A stretch of 64,000 nt of DNA from contig CAJNDS010002557.1 of NCBI GenBank assembly GCA_905221605.1, forward strand, positions 817,169 through 881,168, in the 5' to 3' direction. The translations under genes were made by a program, and so were the position numbers. The DNA comes from Symbiodinium natans (lineage: Eukaryota > Sar > Dinophyceae > Suessiales > Symbiodiniaceae). Positions 23,201-32,739 of the stretch are shown here, piece after piece (the first letter of the stretch is position 1; each line of letters begins with the position of its first letter). Below the pieces are notes generated by a model. The model was not told the DNA's origin and ran no database searches. It saw only the letters and a list, made by a program, of their open reading frames with translations.

Positions 23201-24695
23201 TGACCTGGGTGTCCATGAATGCCTGGTCCATTCTGGTAGGGGAGAACAATCCAGGCACCATTGCTGGCGGCATCATTGAGGGCGGCACCATTGAGGGCGG
23301 CACCATTGAGGGTGGCACCATTGAGGGTGGCACCATTGCTTGCGGCACCATTGAGGGTGGCACCATTGCTGGTGGCGCTTGTGGCACCATTCCTGGCGGC
23401 ACCATTGTTGGCGGTACCCTTGCTGGCAGCACCGTTGCTGGCGGCACCATTGCTTGCGGCACCATTGCTGGTGGCATCGTTGGCGATGGCAAGAGGGGGG
23501 ACATAGGATGCAACGGTGACATTGGCGTTGGATAACCTGTCGGCGCCAGCGTAGGTGGCGATGAAGGCTGCGGTGGCCCAGAAGCACAAGGGCGGGCTGG
23601 CGGTGTCCCTTGCAGTGTCGCTTGCTTTCCCTGCTCATACTGCTCGAGAAACCTCGTTGCTCGAGCTAGCTCTCTTGCCAAGTCCGCATTCTCCTTCTCA
23701 AGCGCAGCTTGCCTGTCCCCATCGCCAGCACTGCCACTGCTCATCGTGCGTTCGTCCACCATCTTCTGCGCCTGCCCACAGCCACCACTTGTGTCCACAT
23801 TGCCAGAGCTGGGAGGCACCACATTCGCCTCATCAGGAGCTCCTTGCTGCGTGGCCCGGGCCTTGTCTGCAGAAGATATCTTCGGCGTGGGCATCAGCCG
23901 AGGCTTTCCATCGGACCCCATGGTAATCCTCGGACCAGGAGTCTCCGCCACTGCCGCGGCCCGAAATGGCCTGGCCTTCTGAGGCACTTCACTGCCATCT
24001 TCTTTGCGCTTCTTCAGGGGCGGGCTTTGCGCAGCAGCTGGCGACCCAACACGCCAAATTCCAGTGAGCTCTCCACCACTGGCCAGCCCCACAGGTGTGG
24101 CACCCACACTCTGCGATGCCTGCAGCACATGTGCACCACCAGCACTCGGTGCACTCTGCTGCGGGGCACTCTGCTGCGGCGCACTCTGCTGCGCAGCACT
24201 CTGCTGTGGGCCAGGGGTTCTCTGCTGCACATACTGCTGCGGGGCACTCTGCTGTGGCGAACTCTGCGGGGAACTCGGCTGTGGGGCACTCTGCTGTGGT
24301 GCACTCTGCTGTGGGGCACTCGGCGGTGCACTCTGCTGCGGTGCCCTCTGCTGTGGCACCCTTTGTTGCGGCGCACTCCTTGGTGCACTCCAGAGTGCAT
24401 CTTGCTGCTGTGAGGCCCACTGCTCCAAATTTCTTTGCTGCTGCTGCTGCTGAAATTGTGGAAGCGGTGGTACACCGGGCACACCCTGGGCCTTGGCACG
24501 AAAGAGGTCACGAGCTTGATCCAAAGCCACCCTCGCAAGGTGCTGCCGTGGCACACGTGGGGGAGGCGGAGGCACCTCTGGCCTCAAAGGAGGGGGAGGT
24601 GGCGGCGGACGCTGGCCATCCTCCATCTTGGCATCCACAGGCCCTGCAACCTGCCGATGACCTGAAATGTGAGCCAAAACATCACATGCAAGCAC
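16836..24695 (-). CDS. Multi-exon protein with CACTA-like transposase features
   Basis: I read this as one minus-strand gene of at least fourteen exons, from a Pro/Gln-rich N-terminus (about 24.66 kb) to a stop at 16836. Well-supported exons are 21029-21243, 20506-20618, 19881-19952, 19363-19572, 18488-19038, 17493-18109 and 16836-17316. Less exact ones lie near 22523-22620, 22286-22388, 22090-22212, 21395-21614 and 20698-20769. Junctions are GT, GC or GA with AG|G. The C-terminal half has DEGTSFRK, then EGDLPAQ followed by CPWC, then MDEDYVG. Their order resembles the D, D-plus-CxxC and E regions of CACTA/KDZ-type DDE transposases; this is my inference. The gene could be domesticated, since the frame is intact. 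I believe the family is expanded in dinoflagellates, but I could not search. Function is unknown. Confidence 0.55.
17493..18109 (-). CDS. Exon with the GDLPAQ/CPWC motif
   Basis: It starts at ATGCAG|GATGAC and ends at a GC donor (TTG|GCAACA). It encodes about 205 residues: EGDLPAQ, then CPWCLADD (a likely zinc knuckle), then HISHLG and a hydrophobic stretch, then FSRENLGW. In CACTA-like transposases a GD.PA motif is followed by a CxxC pair near the second catalytic Asp; that comparison is from memory of the family. The intron upstream (18110-18487, 378 nt) carries TA microsatellites. Confidence 0.65.
18488..19038 (-). CDS. Exon with the HRCIPCRIHSDEGTSFRK motif
   Basis: About 183 residues are open. 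The N-terminal part is helical (HDPWQSTLVQLGLASG), the middle has LAEEILRDYPEILFCGHG, and the end has HRCIPCRIHSDEGTSFRK followed by QSWGPV. The CxxCxxHxDE stretch is a plausible metal or active-site motif (first acidic residue of a DDE triad). The donor is CACTACAAG|GC, phase 0, matching the next exon. The 5' end at 19038 is the least certain point. Confidence 0.6.
19363..19572 (-). CDS. Internal exon, hydrophobic helical segment
   Basis: The exon begins after CCCAGCAG and its first base completes an Asp codon begun at the previous donor (GATGA|GTGAGTG at 19881). It contains LQGLLRWGFGLVGQSIGSW and ends at AACAG|GCAAGT. The phases agree on both sides as far as I can follow. A further hydrophobic segment near 19240-19320 may be the next exon. 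Confidence 0.5.
19881..19952 (-). CDS. Internal exon, basic Lys/Ala-rich linker
   Basis: Seventy-two bases encode a basic linker with KATAKSRSKAKAKPEKRED. The donor GTGAGTG is a near-perfect GT site. Without that splice the frame would stop in the next codon, so this could instead be a true C-terminus of a shorter gene. Confidence 0.45.
19985..20300. repeat. GA and GAGT microsatellites
   Basis: Runs of GA (19985-20030, 20228-20300) flank about ten GAGT units (20172-20215). They sit in an intron of the minus-strand gene. Confidence 0.9.
20506..20618 (-). CDS. Internal exon, helical
   Basis: Acceptor GTGCAG|GACG and donor ACAA|GTGAGT are both strong. The exon contains SAICEQIKAALIRFTNKLNI. 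It lies between microsatellite-rich introns. Confidence 0.5.
21029..21243 (-). CDS. Internal exon, charged
   Basis: It starts after GATTACAG and contains NVGVGDLLEVTDDEG, KPTKKKAAG and DFVSKYKKTCLNKRQVFRE. The likely donor is CGCCTC|GTGAAAG; reading through instead gives a stop 14 codons later. Confidence 0.5.
21850..22025. repeat. TA/CATA/CGTA microsatellite block
   Basis: TATA, CATG, CATA and CGTA tetranucleotides follow one another over about 170 bases within an intron. Similar blocks lie at 18165-18235, 19735-19785, 20355-20400 and 24735-25260. Confidence 0.9.
22950..24663 (-). CDS. Large Pro/Gln-rich N-terminal exon
   Basis: This exon encodes about 570 residues of low complexity. It starts MEDGQRPPPPPPP, then has many QQSAPQQSAP repeats (about 24.0-24.4 kb), a predicted coiled coil (AALEKENADLARELARATRF), and then a block of about twenty tandem MVPP[S/A] repeats (23.2-23.5 kb). 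A helical segment, DKWSDLPKEFHVLAHGLLEQ, precedes a stop at 22953. Directly after that stop, a second open frame (22684-22950) carries two copies of an AQAAPA-KTA-PAA-KVAG repeat. So either the exon is spliced before the stop or a second short protein follows. The acceptor is near 24663. The composition suggests a disordered scaffold or transcription-factor-like tail. Confidence 0.6.
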
Positions 24696-25344
24696 ATATA
24701 TCTTTTAGTGATAACTATACTATTTTTACACACTGCTTATATATATATATATGTATATATAGTTTTTTGATTCTTAATGGTATACGTATATATATATATA
24801 TACATATATGTTGAACCAAACACATATGTGTATCAATATATTTTGTATAGTATGAATGAGTATATATATATATATATGTACACTATTTCTTGTGATTATA
24901 AATACACACACAGATATATATATATATACACACCTTCTGCTACATCTGCTCATATATCAACGCATAAATGTGTGTATGTAAATTTAGACTGACTTATATA
25001 CATATATATATATCTACACTCATATATGCATTATTCATGTATATATATATATATCATATTCAGTTTACTTTTGGGAGAGATGAGAACCCTTACTGGCCTA
25101 TAATACAAGAGAATACTCCCAAACAGCCTTTAACCCCATATAATCGTGCGTGTAAGAATAAATGTGTAGATGTGTATGTATGAGGCATTCATATAGACAT
25201 ATATATATATATATGTACACATAGACATAATATTTTTAATGTATATATATATATATACATTACAGCAACTAAAGCCAAAGTGGCACGAACATGTTTTCAC
25301 ATGCACAGAATTGCACACAAGCAGCCCAGATTTGCACGGTACAG

Positions 25345-25461
25345 CTGACGCACAAGTAATCTGGAGTTGGGGGTGTCTGGCAAGGAGGCAATTGATGCAC
25401 GAGTCCTTGGGCTGAACGTGGCCAGGATCTCCGTTTCAATGGGACTCGTCTCCTCCTTCAC
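25345..25461 (-). CDS. Exon-like segment, unknown protein
   Basis: The acceptor CTGCAG|GTGAAGG is followed by an open frame with KEETSPIETEILATFSPRT and then LLVRQLYRA. It could be a 5' exon of the transposase-like gene, whose first recognised exon clearly starts at an acceptor and so has exons upstream. Confidence 0.4.
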
Positions 25462-25591
25462 CTGCAGACAGAGTACTATACCAAGAGAGGCAACCTCGTA
25501 CTCTCTGTATATGTATATACATATATATATGTATAGCTTGCACATACAGAGTTGCCAAGCACTGCCAGAACATGGGATCAGACCGAACTGA

Positions 25592-25965
<374 letters not shown>

Positions 25966-26048
25966 AAGGAACACAGAAAGCAAGAAAGAAAGAAAGCCAG
26001 AAAGAACGAAGGAAAGAGAGAAGACAGAGCTAGAATAAAATATGAGGC

Positions 26049-26233
26049 CTGGTAGAAGGGAACAGGGCGCGCTGGTTGCGCCTGCGAATTGACCAGACCT
26101 TGACCTCGGATTAGCGTGCCACAACTCCACTGCTTGGACTGGTTTCTCAGATCCATGGCAGAGAAGTCAGACCGGCCAAGCCTGAACTGCAAAACTACCG
26201 ACTCAATCTCGAGCATTAGATCCAGCAGCATCA
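26049..26233 (-). CDS. Exon-like segment, unknown protein
   Basis: The open frame contains MLEIESVVLQFRLGRSDF and QGLVNSQAQPARPVPFYQ and ends at a TACCAG|GC donor. The start is not fixed. A further open segment (26380-26515) with STEHEYKKQKSLAG lies upstream on the same strand. These could all belong to the 5' part of the transposase-like gene. Confidence 0.4.
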
Positions 26234-26789
26234 TGTGGATATATATATATACAGATATATATATACATATATATATATCATATATCATCTATCATATACA
26301 TAATATCTGTCTATATATATATATATAAGGCAAGCCATGTGTGCATGTACATGTGTTTCTTGTGCTCAGCTCACACCATGTCTGCAGGACACATCTTCAT
26401 GAACACGGTTGACTGCCAAAGACATGGACAGCAAGGCAGGCAAGGGGGGCGGGCACCTGCCAAGGATTTCTGCTTCTTGTACTCGTGCTCAGTTGAAGTG
26501 GTAGCACCTGCATTCAAGGGAACACACAGACACACATGCACATCTACATATATATATACAAGTATTGCATCGATCTCACACACTCTCTCTCTCTCTCACA
26601 ATGGTCATGCACGACATATGATACATATATATATATATATATACATAAAGAATGAGCACACACATGGATCTGTACATGCATATATATATATATATATATA
26701 TCAGCCATCTCTTGAAGTGGGTTCGTTCGATCCTGCTTTTGGCTTTGGGCTTGCTGTTTGCTGTCTCTGCAGTCTCTCTTTGGCAAAGG

Positions 26790-27800
26790 CTTTGTGTCCC
26801 AAAAAATTGGTTTCCCAGAACAACTGGTTTTTAGGACATTCTGGTTTTTTTGTCCTTCGTTCCGTCTTGCTTCTGCTTTCTGGTTGTGGTCTTTGGGCAG
26901 GGCCTTTGCCTACCAAAAGAATGGTTTTCCGGAACAACTGGTTTTTCGGACATTCTGGTTTTTCTCTTCTTCGTTCTGTCTTGCTTTTGCTTTCTGGTTG
27001 TGGTCTTTGCGGTGTCTTTGGGAAGGGCTTTTGTGTAAAAAAATGGTTTTTCGGAACAACTGGTTTTTCGGACATTCTGGTTTTTCTCTTCTTCGTTCTG
27101 TCTTGCTTTTGCTTTCTGGTTGTGGTCTTTGCGGTGTCTTTGGGAAGGGCTTTTGTGTAAAAAATGGTTTTTCGGAAAAACTGGTTTTTCGGACATTCTG
27201 GTTTTTCTCTCCTTCGTTCGGTCTTGCTTTTGCTTTCGGGTTGTGGTCTTTGCGGTGTCTTTGGAAAGGGCTTTTGCGTACCAAGAAAATGGTTTTCCAG
27301 AACAACTGGTTTTTCGGACATTCTGGTTTTTTTTGGTTCTCCTCGGTCTTGCTTTTGTTTTCTGGTTGTGGTCTTTTGTGGTGTCTTTGGACAGGCCTTT
27401 GCGTACCAAAAGAATGGTTTTCCGGAACAACTGGTTTTTCGGACATTCTGGTTTTTTTGTTCTCCTTCGTTCGGTCTTGCTTTTGCTTTCTGGTTGTGGT
27501 CTTTTGTGGTGTCTTTGGGAAGGGCTTTTGTGGAAAAAAATGGTTTTTCGGACATTCTGGTTTTTTCCTCCTTCGTCCAGTCTTGCTTTTGCTTTCGGGT
27601 TGTGGTCTTTGCGGTGTCTTTGGAAAGGAGTTTTGCGTACCAAGAAAATGGTTTTCCAGAACAATTGGTTTTTCGGACATTCTGGTTTTTTGTTCTCCTT
27701 CGTTCGGTCTTGCTTTTGCTTTCTGGTTGTGGTCTTTTGTGGTGTCTTTGGAAGGGCTTTGGCACGAAAAGGATGGTTTTCTGGAACAATTGGTTTTTCA
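26790..27800. repeat. Minisatellite, eight units of about 110-126 bp
   Basis: The word GGACATTCTGGTTTTT recurs at intervals of 114, 122, 121, 126, 123, 110 and 126 bases. Each unit also carries TTCTGGTTGTGGTCTTTG and a TTTGGGAAGGGC-like word. Long frames on both strands (up to about 400 codons) come from the repeat lacking stops and are not genes. Confidence 0.9.
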
Positions 27801-27962
27801 GCTGGGCTCTGGAAAATTGGTTTTAAGGAAAACTGGTTTTCCAAGATTTTCTGCAGCTTCCTGGTCTCAAAACCCAAGAATAAAAATCTGCGCAATTCTG
27901 CGCTTTTTTTCTTGTTTTCTGCGCCTTTTTTCTTGTTTTCTGCGCTTTTCCGCGTCTCCTAT

Positions 27963-28172
27963 TCGGGTGCTTTTTTTTTCCGTTTTCGTATGTTTTTCTT
28001 GATAGCACGAAGATAAAGTTCTCTCACAACAGTGACATAGTTGCCATCAAGTGTCTTTGTGTGTTTTTTGACAAGGGCATATAAAAAGATCATGACAGCG
28101 CAATGCATGTAGCTTCTTTCCATACACCAAAGGAAGTTCAGACTTGGTTGTACCAGATACCGCCTCTCACTA
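27963..28172 (-). CDS. Exon-like segment with a basic C-terminus
   Basis: After a GTGAGAG|G acceptor the frame reads RYLVQPSLNFLWCMERSY, later KTLDGNYVTVVRELYLRAIKK, and stops after a very basic KNIRKRKKK tail. It could be the last exon of a small gene lying between the two large minus-strand genes. No family recognised. Confidence 0.4.
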
Positions 28173-28509
28173 TATATACATAAAAGTATGGTGAAACTAC
28201 CTCTTCTATCAATACATACATACAGATATATATGTATATATATATGAACATCACATGACATGATTGCAGGTCAGGGCTTGCGAAGACATGATCTTCTTGA
28301 AGTGCAGCACTTAGCAGCAATTTTCAGGCCATGAAGAAAAAGGCAGAAGTGGCGAATCCTCGTCGTCGAATTATCGAACATAATTCACATGCACTGTATA
28401 GACCTTGTCGGCAGCCAACCATGTGTTCCTCTTCGTCGAATTATGCAACATAATTAACATGCACTGCACGTACCCTTGTCAGCAGCCAACCATGAGTGCT
28501 TGCAGCATG

Positions 28510-30605
28510 CTAATCCATGCCAAGCACAGATCTTATGGCAGGAGGGACCACCAAGGATGACGATGCCCGAAGATAGGCAACCACACTCTCCATGTCCGCG
28601 TCTTCCCAAAGGTCTTCATCGGCCTTCAGCACATGCAGCAGGTGTACCACATTGGCGCCCGCATCATCCTCGTGAGCAGGGCATAATATATATATATATA
28701 TATAAATAAGATATATTTATATATATATATTTATATATTTATATATCTATATATTTATATATTTATATATTTATATATTTATATATTTATATATTTATAT
28801 ATTTATATATTTATATATTTATATAAGCTATTACGCACTGCCAAGTGCCTCTAACAAATCAATTCATAATTACCAATAACAGTACTGGTTGCCAGAAGCT
28901 CACCTGCCCCACTCGAAGACCTTTGATTCCCTCATGCATGTCTGGGATGAGCTCAGCTAACCGGTATCCGAATGCACAGGTGTATTGCCTCAGCAATCTT
29001 TGCACATCATTGCATGGTTCTGCCCTCAATGCAAGAGTCACCTGTCAGCTGAGGTGGGCTCTGGCTGGTTTTCAAGCGCTTCTTGTCCCCTGTCGAGCAT
29101 TTTTTGCCACGGGAATCCACATGATATTTCGCGACAGGCACCTTGTTCTTCCGGCTCTCCTGAGCTGCATGTATATCTATATTTATATATATGTAAAAAT
29201 AATCATTTACCCAGAGAAACCTGTTTATGTCAGTCTCTATCTATCCCTCTCTATCTTTCTCTCTCTTTATCTTTTTCTCTCTATCTCTCTGTCTCTCTCA
29301 CTCTGTGTCTCTCTCTCTCTCTCTCTCTTTCTCACTATCTTTCGTCCTTTTCATGTCTGGCTCTATCTTTCTCTGTTTCTCTATCTCTTTCTATCTCTGT
29401 CCCTCCATCCATCTCTTTCTCTCTCTCTCTCTCTCTATCTTTTTCTTTCTCTTTATCTGTATCTTTCTCTTTCTCTTTCCCTCTTTCTCTCTCTCCCCCT
29501 TTCTCTGTCATGACAGATATCTTTGTTATATAATACTATACCCTGGTGTATACATGAGCCACAATCATCTGCATGCCATTTCTGCACATGCTTCATGAGG
29601 AATGGGTCCACGATTCAACAAACCAACATGCGAGGAATTCGACCACAAGCACGTTGGCTTCACACTTGCCGATCCATATGCTCCCATGGAGACTTTCTGC
29701 TTAAACACCTGGGGATATGGCTGTCTTGAAACATTGAAGAAGCTTGGGATGCATATACATATATATATATATGTATTTTAACTCCACCAGGAAGGATAGA
29801 AAACTAACAAGGCTTGCCAGAAAGCAGAGACACGTAGCAAACATTCTCAACAAAGTGGCGCCAGCGCGGCAAGTCGCCGAAACATGCACTGGACGGCTGC
29901 TCGATTATGAAGGTGTGTCCAAGAGACGCTGCCAAGTGTACCAACAGAATGACCCTCAGCAGGGAGCTGGGAGAACCACACATGTCTCTAAGTCCGATAG
30001 TATATTAGATACAGTCACAACAGGAGACACCTCAGGTGTAGCAATCTTTGAAGTGACACACCTGTTGGCCATGCAATTCCCTCGCTGCACCCACTCTTTG
30101 TCACAAGCGCCCAAGGGCGCATACCAGCATCGTTGAGACCCACTGCTGCTCATCCACGAGAAGCTGCTGCAATCAGGAGCCATGAGCAAGACACTTTGGG
30201 GGCAAAGCCGAAGGACAGAAAGAAGGGCTAGCCTCAGGGACCCAGAGCTGGCACATGTAAGCTTTGCTGCAAAAATGAACATAAATACATATATAGAAGT
30301 AAATCCATAAAGGGAGAGATGTGTATATATATATATAGATATATACATATATCTATATATATATATGTATATACCTATCTATCTATCTATCTATCTATAT
30401 ACATATATATATATATACATATATATGCATATCCTTCTCACCATTTACATAGGACATGTAATTCGCAAGGCACGCATAGCCAGGAGCTGTGAGGAAGTTT
30501 TGACAGACTCCACCATAATAGTTCTTGTCGAGCTTAAAGGCAGGGAAGCCAGACAGCTTCACAGCAAATGTGACATTGGCTGCTCCAGCGAAGCATTCCC
30601 CAAAC
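28510..30605 (-). CDS. Multi-exon protein with C5-methyltransferase-like motifs
   Basis: I read the exons as 30481-30605, about 30062-30247, 29834-29954, 29586-29708, 29062-29159, 28904-28988 and 28510-28668, with a stop at 28510-28512. Phases agree across most junctions; the first (30481 to 30247) is unresolved. The first exon has FGECFAGAANVTFAVKLSGF followed by a conserved Asp, like motif I (FaG.G....) of cytosine-C5 methyltransferases. The second has LLMAPDCSSFSWMSS, placed like the catalytic motif IV (PPCQ.FS). Later exons have HTFIIEQPSSA, VSMGAYGSASVKPT and YHVDSRGKK. I associate this set with a large dinoflagellate family of unknown function. An actual methyltransferase activity is only a hypothesis. 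More 5' exons probably lie toward or inside the gap; 30890-30973 (VDLLLRRLFHAGVPYDF) is a candidate. Confidence 0.6.
28683..28826. repeat. ATATATTT tandem repeat
   Basis: About 140 bases of TA then ATATTTAT repeats, lying in an intron between the last two exons of the methyltransferase-like gene. Confidence 0.95.
29222..29512. repeat. CT-rich microsatellite
   Basis: Pyrimidine repeats, mainly CTCTCT, CTATCT and CTTTCT, extend about 290 bases inside an intron of the methyltransferase-like gene. Confidence 0.95.
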
Positions 30606-31010
30606 CTGTATGCCTCAGCTGCCATGTCCAAGCTATATATACATATAAATCTAAGGAAACAAATACATACACCCCAGCAGAATCCAGACAAGCCAATGCA
30701 TCGTTTGAGTCCCAACGGCAAATTCCTTGTCTACTCTGTCATTGAAGACAAGGAATATGAGAGCGACGCAAAGTACCTTGCATGCATGCACACACATGTG
30801 CAACAACACATCGACTCGACACACTCTACATATGTTACTGTCTGATTACACAATCCCACACAAACCCTATCCCAGAGAAACCTTGCAGACAGCTGCAGCC
30901 GGAAGTCATAAGGAACTCCAGCATGGAAAAGCCGTCGCAGAAGCAAGTCCACACCCCATTCGCCCATGGCAGCACAAGCAAGTGTAAAAAAACTATACGC
31001 AGGTGTGGTA

Positions 31011-31110
31011 NNNNNNNNNNNNNNNNNNNNNNNNNNNNNNNNNNNNNNNNNNNNNNNNNNNNNNNNNNNNNNNNNNNNNNNNNNNNNNNNNNNNNNNNNN
31101 NNNNNNNNNN
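31011..31110. other. Assembly gap of 100 N
   Basis: Exactly 100 unknown bases, the usual placeholder for a gap of unknown size. Sequence character changes across it: minus-strand genes with TA-rich introns on the left, plus-strand GC-rich coding on the right. Confidence 0.99.
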
Positions 31111-31261
31111 GAGGCTTTAAAGGGGTCTTTAAAGAGGGCTTAAGGGGGGCTTAAAGGAGGAGGGCTTAAGGGGGGCTTTAAGGGGGGGTTCCAAATTAAC
31201 CCAGTTTAAGACAAGACACTATAACGGTTTTACGGTGTAGGCATTTTTGCGGCTCCCGCAG

Positions 31262-31265
31262 TGCC

Positions 31266-31299
<34 letters not shown>

Positions 31300-31430
31300 G
31301 CAACAACAGCAACAACAACAACAACAACAACAACAACAACGACGACGACGACGACAACAACAACAACAACAACAACAACAACGACAACGACAACGACAAC
31401 GACGACAGCGACAGCGACAACGACAACGGG
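31262..31430. repeat. (CAA)n/(CGA)n microsatellite
   Basis: About 55 trinucleotides, first CAA and then mixtures of CGA, CAA and CAG. Poly-Gln, poly-Thr, poly-Leu and poly-Arg frames here are artefacts. Confidence 0.95.
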
Positions 31431-31819
31431 AGAGGAAATTGTTTAAATTATTCAAAATATTTAGATTATTTAATCCCTGGGCCGGAAGTAAATATTTTAA
31501 ATGTGAAGCCCCGAGTTAAATCTTCATGATTAAATCGGTGTTTAATTCCCGGGTTGTCGTGGCTCGAGGCTGGAGAGTCTCCTTAGCGAGCATGGTGGTG
31601 AACGTGCTATGGTCCGCCTGGCTTGTATTGCTTTGCCTTAGAGGGTGTGCACACATGTCTGATATGCACAGGGCGTGGGGTTGATCCATGGCAGACAAGG
31701 GGCAACGGCGATGTTTGCTCATATGATGGTGGACAAACAAACGTGAATTACTGCGTGCGTACGCGCCTGAGCCTTTTCTTTACTTTCAAGCTCGCCCATC
31801 TTCTTTCCTTCCTTTGACC

Positions 31820-32425
31820 ATGCCTCGTGTGGCACCATCGACAGTGGCCGCTCAAAAACGGTCCTTGCGTGTCCTTCGCGCAGAATTCTTCAAGCGCAAG
31901 GGCGACCTCAGGGACATGGTTGATAAGAAGCGAGCCATTCTCAATGAAGTTCGCGAGAAGATCAGGAAGCTCGAGGCAGAGGTCAAGGAGGCACAGGAGG
32001 AGGTGTCGGAGGAGTTTGACTCCGGGTCGAGTCTCTTCCCAGGCTCGAGTTCCGAGTCAGACTCCTCTGACAGTCCTCCTCCTGTGCCCAAGAAGGCGGC
32101 AGCTCCATCCCCTAAGGGGAAGTCAGGTCCTCCGAAAAAGAGTCCTGATGGCAAGGGGGCACCAGCCAAGAAGAAGAAGGATGAGAGCGAGGTGAAGGAA
32201 AGAAAGGCCCGTACGTGTCGGCCTCGTATCCCTCCAGGCGAAGAAGCCCCCAACCACCGTGGCTCGCCAAACGCGGAGGGCTTGCTTTACCCCGGCTTCG
32301 ACGAGGATGACCGGCGGTACTGCCCTGCCTGCGAGCAGCTACGTCGGGGTTTTCCCAATGCTACCAGGGCGCATCGTCCAAAGGAGATGCCATGCCCTTG
32401 GGCGCCGGTCGCGGGGAAGAGCTAA
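31820..32425 (+). CDS. 201-residue coiled-coil, acidic and Lys-rich protein
   Basis: An ATG at 31820 opens 201 codons ending TAA. Residues about 12-62 are strongly helical and charged (KKRAILNEVREKIRKLEAEV). Next comes a Ser/Asp-rich stretch (about 63-90), a Pro/Lys-rich basic stretch that could be a nuclear signal (GAPAKKKKDE), and a C-terminal part with CPACEQL and a further Cys, perhaps a zinc site. Codon use is GC-rich like the giant gene downstream. It may be an accessory gene of the same element, for example a DNA-binding or capping protein, but no family was recognised. Confidence 0.55.
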   Translation: MPRVAPSTVAAQKRSLRVLRAEFFKRKGDLRDMVDKKRAILNEVREKIRKLEAEVKEAQEEVSEEFDSGSSLFPGSSSESDSSDSPPPVPKKAAAPSPKGKSGPPKKSPDGKGAPAKKKKDESEVKERKARTCRPRIPPGEEAPNHRGSPNAEGLLYPGFDEDDRRYCPACEQLRRGFPNATRAHRPKEMPCPWAPVAGKS

Positions 32426-32739
32426 GCGTGGGCCTTCTGCGTAGAGAAAAAGGTGTTGCGGACGGGAGATGCATGCCGAGGGCTTGATGGTTCCCTCTGA
32501 CGTGGTCGCTTGCGGGCATGTGTGTGTGTGTGTGCGTGACTATGGCAGGAGGATGGATGCAGATCCTGGCAGCAACGTGGCGTGAAAGGTGGAGTGTTGG
32601 TTGGACTATTGCAGGTAGAAGGTTCTCTTTCGAGAGCTGGAAATGACTAGGTGGAGAAACCAATGTGGAAAATGGGAAAGATCTCATGATGCAGCTGATA
32701 CTCATGTTGCCATCTGCGCTTTGCTTTATTGCTTGGGCA

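Noticed and set aside
22684-23589. A 301-codon minus-strand frame overlapping the Pro/Gln-rich exon
   Set aside because: Its first two thirds (MVPP region in another phase, ASNGA repeats) are a shadow of the real exon; only 22684-22950 may be coding.
26701-28016. Open frames of up to 414 codons on both strands
   Set aside because: They run through an eight-unit minisatellite that lacks stops; the Phe/Trp-rich and Lys/Pro-rich products simply repeat the unit.
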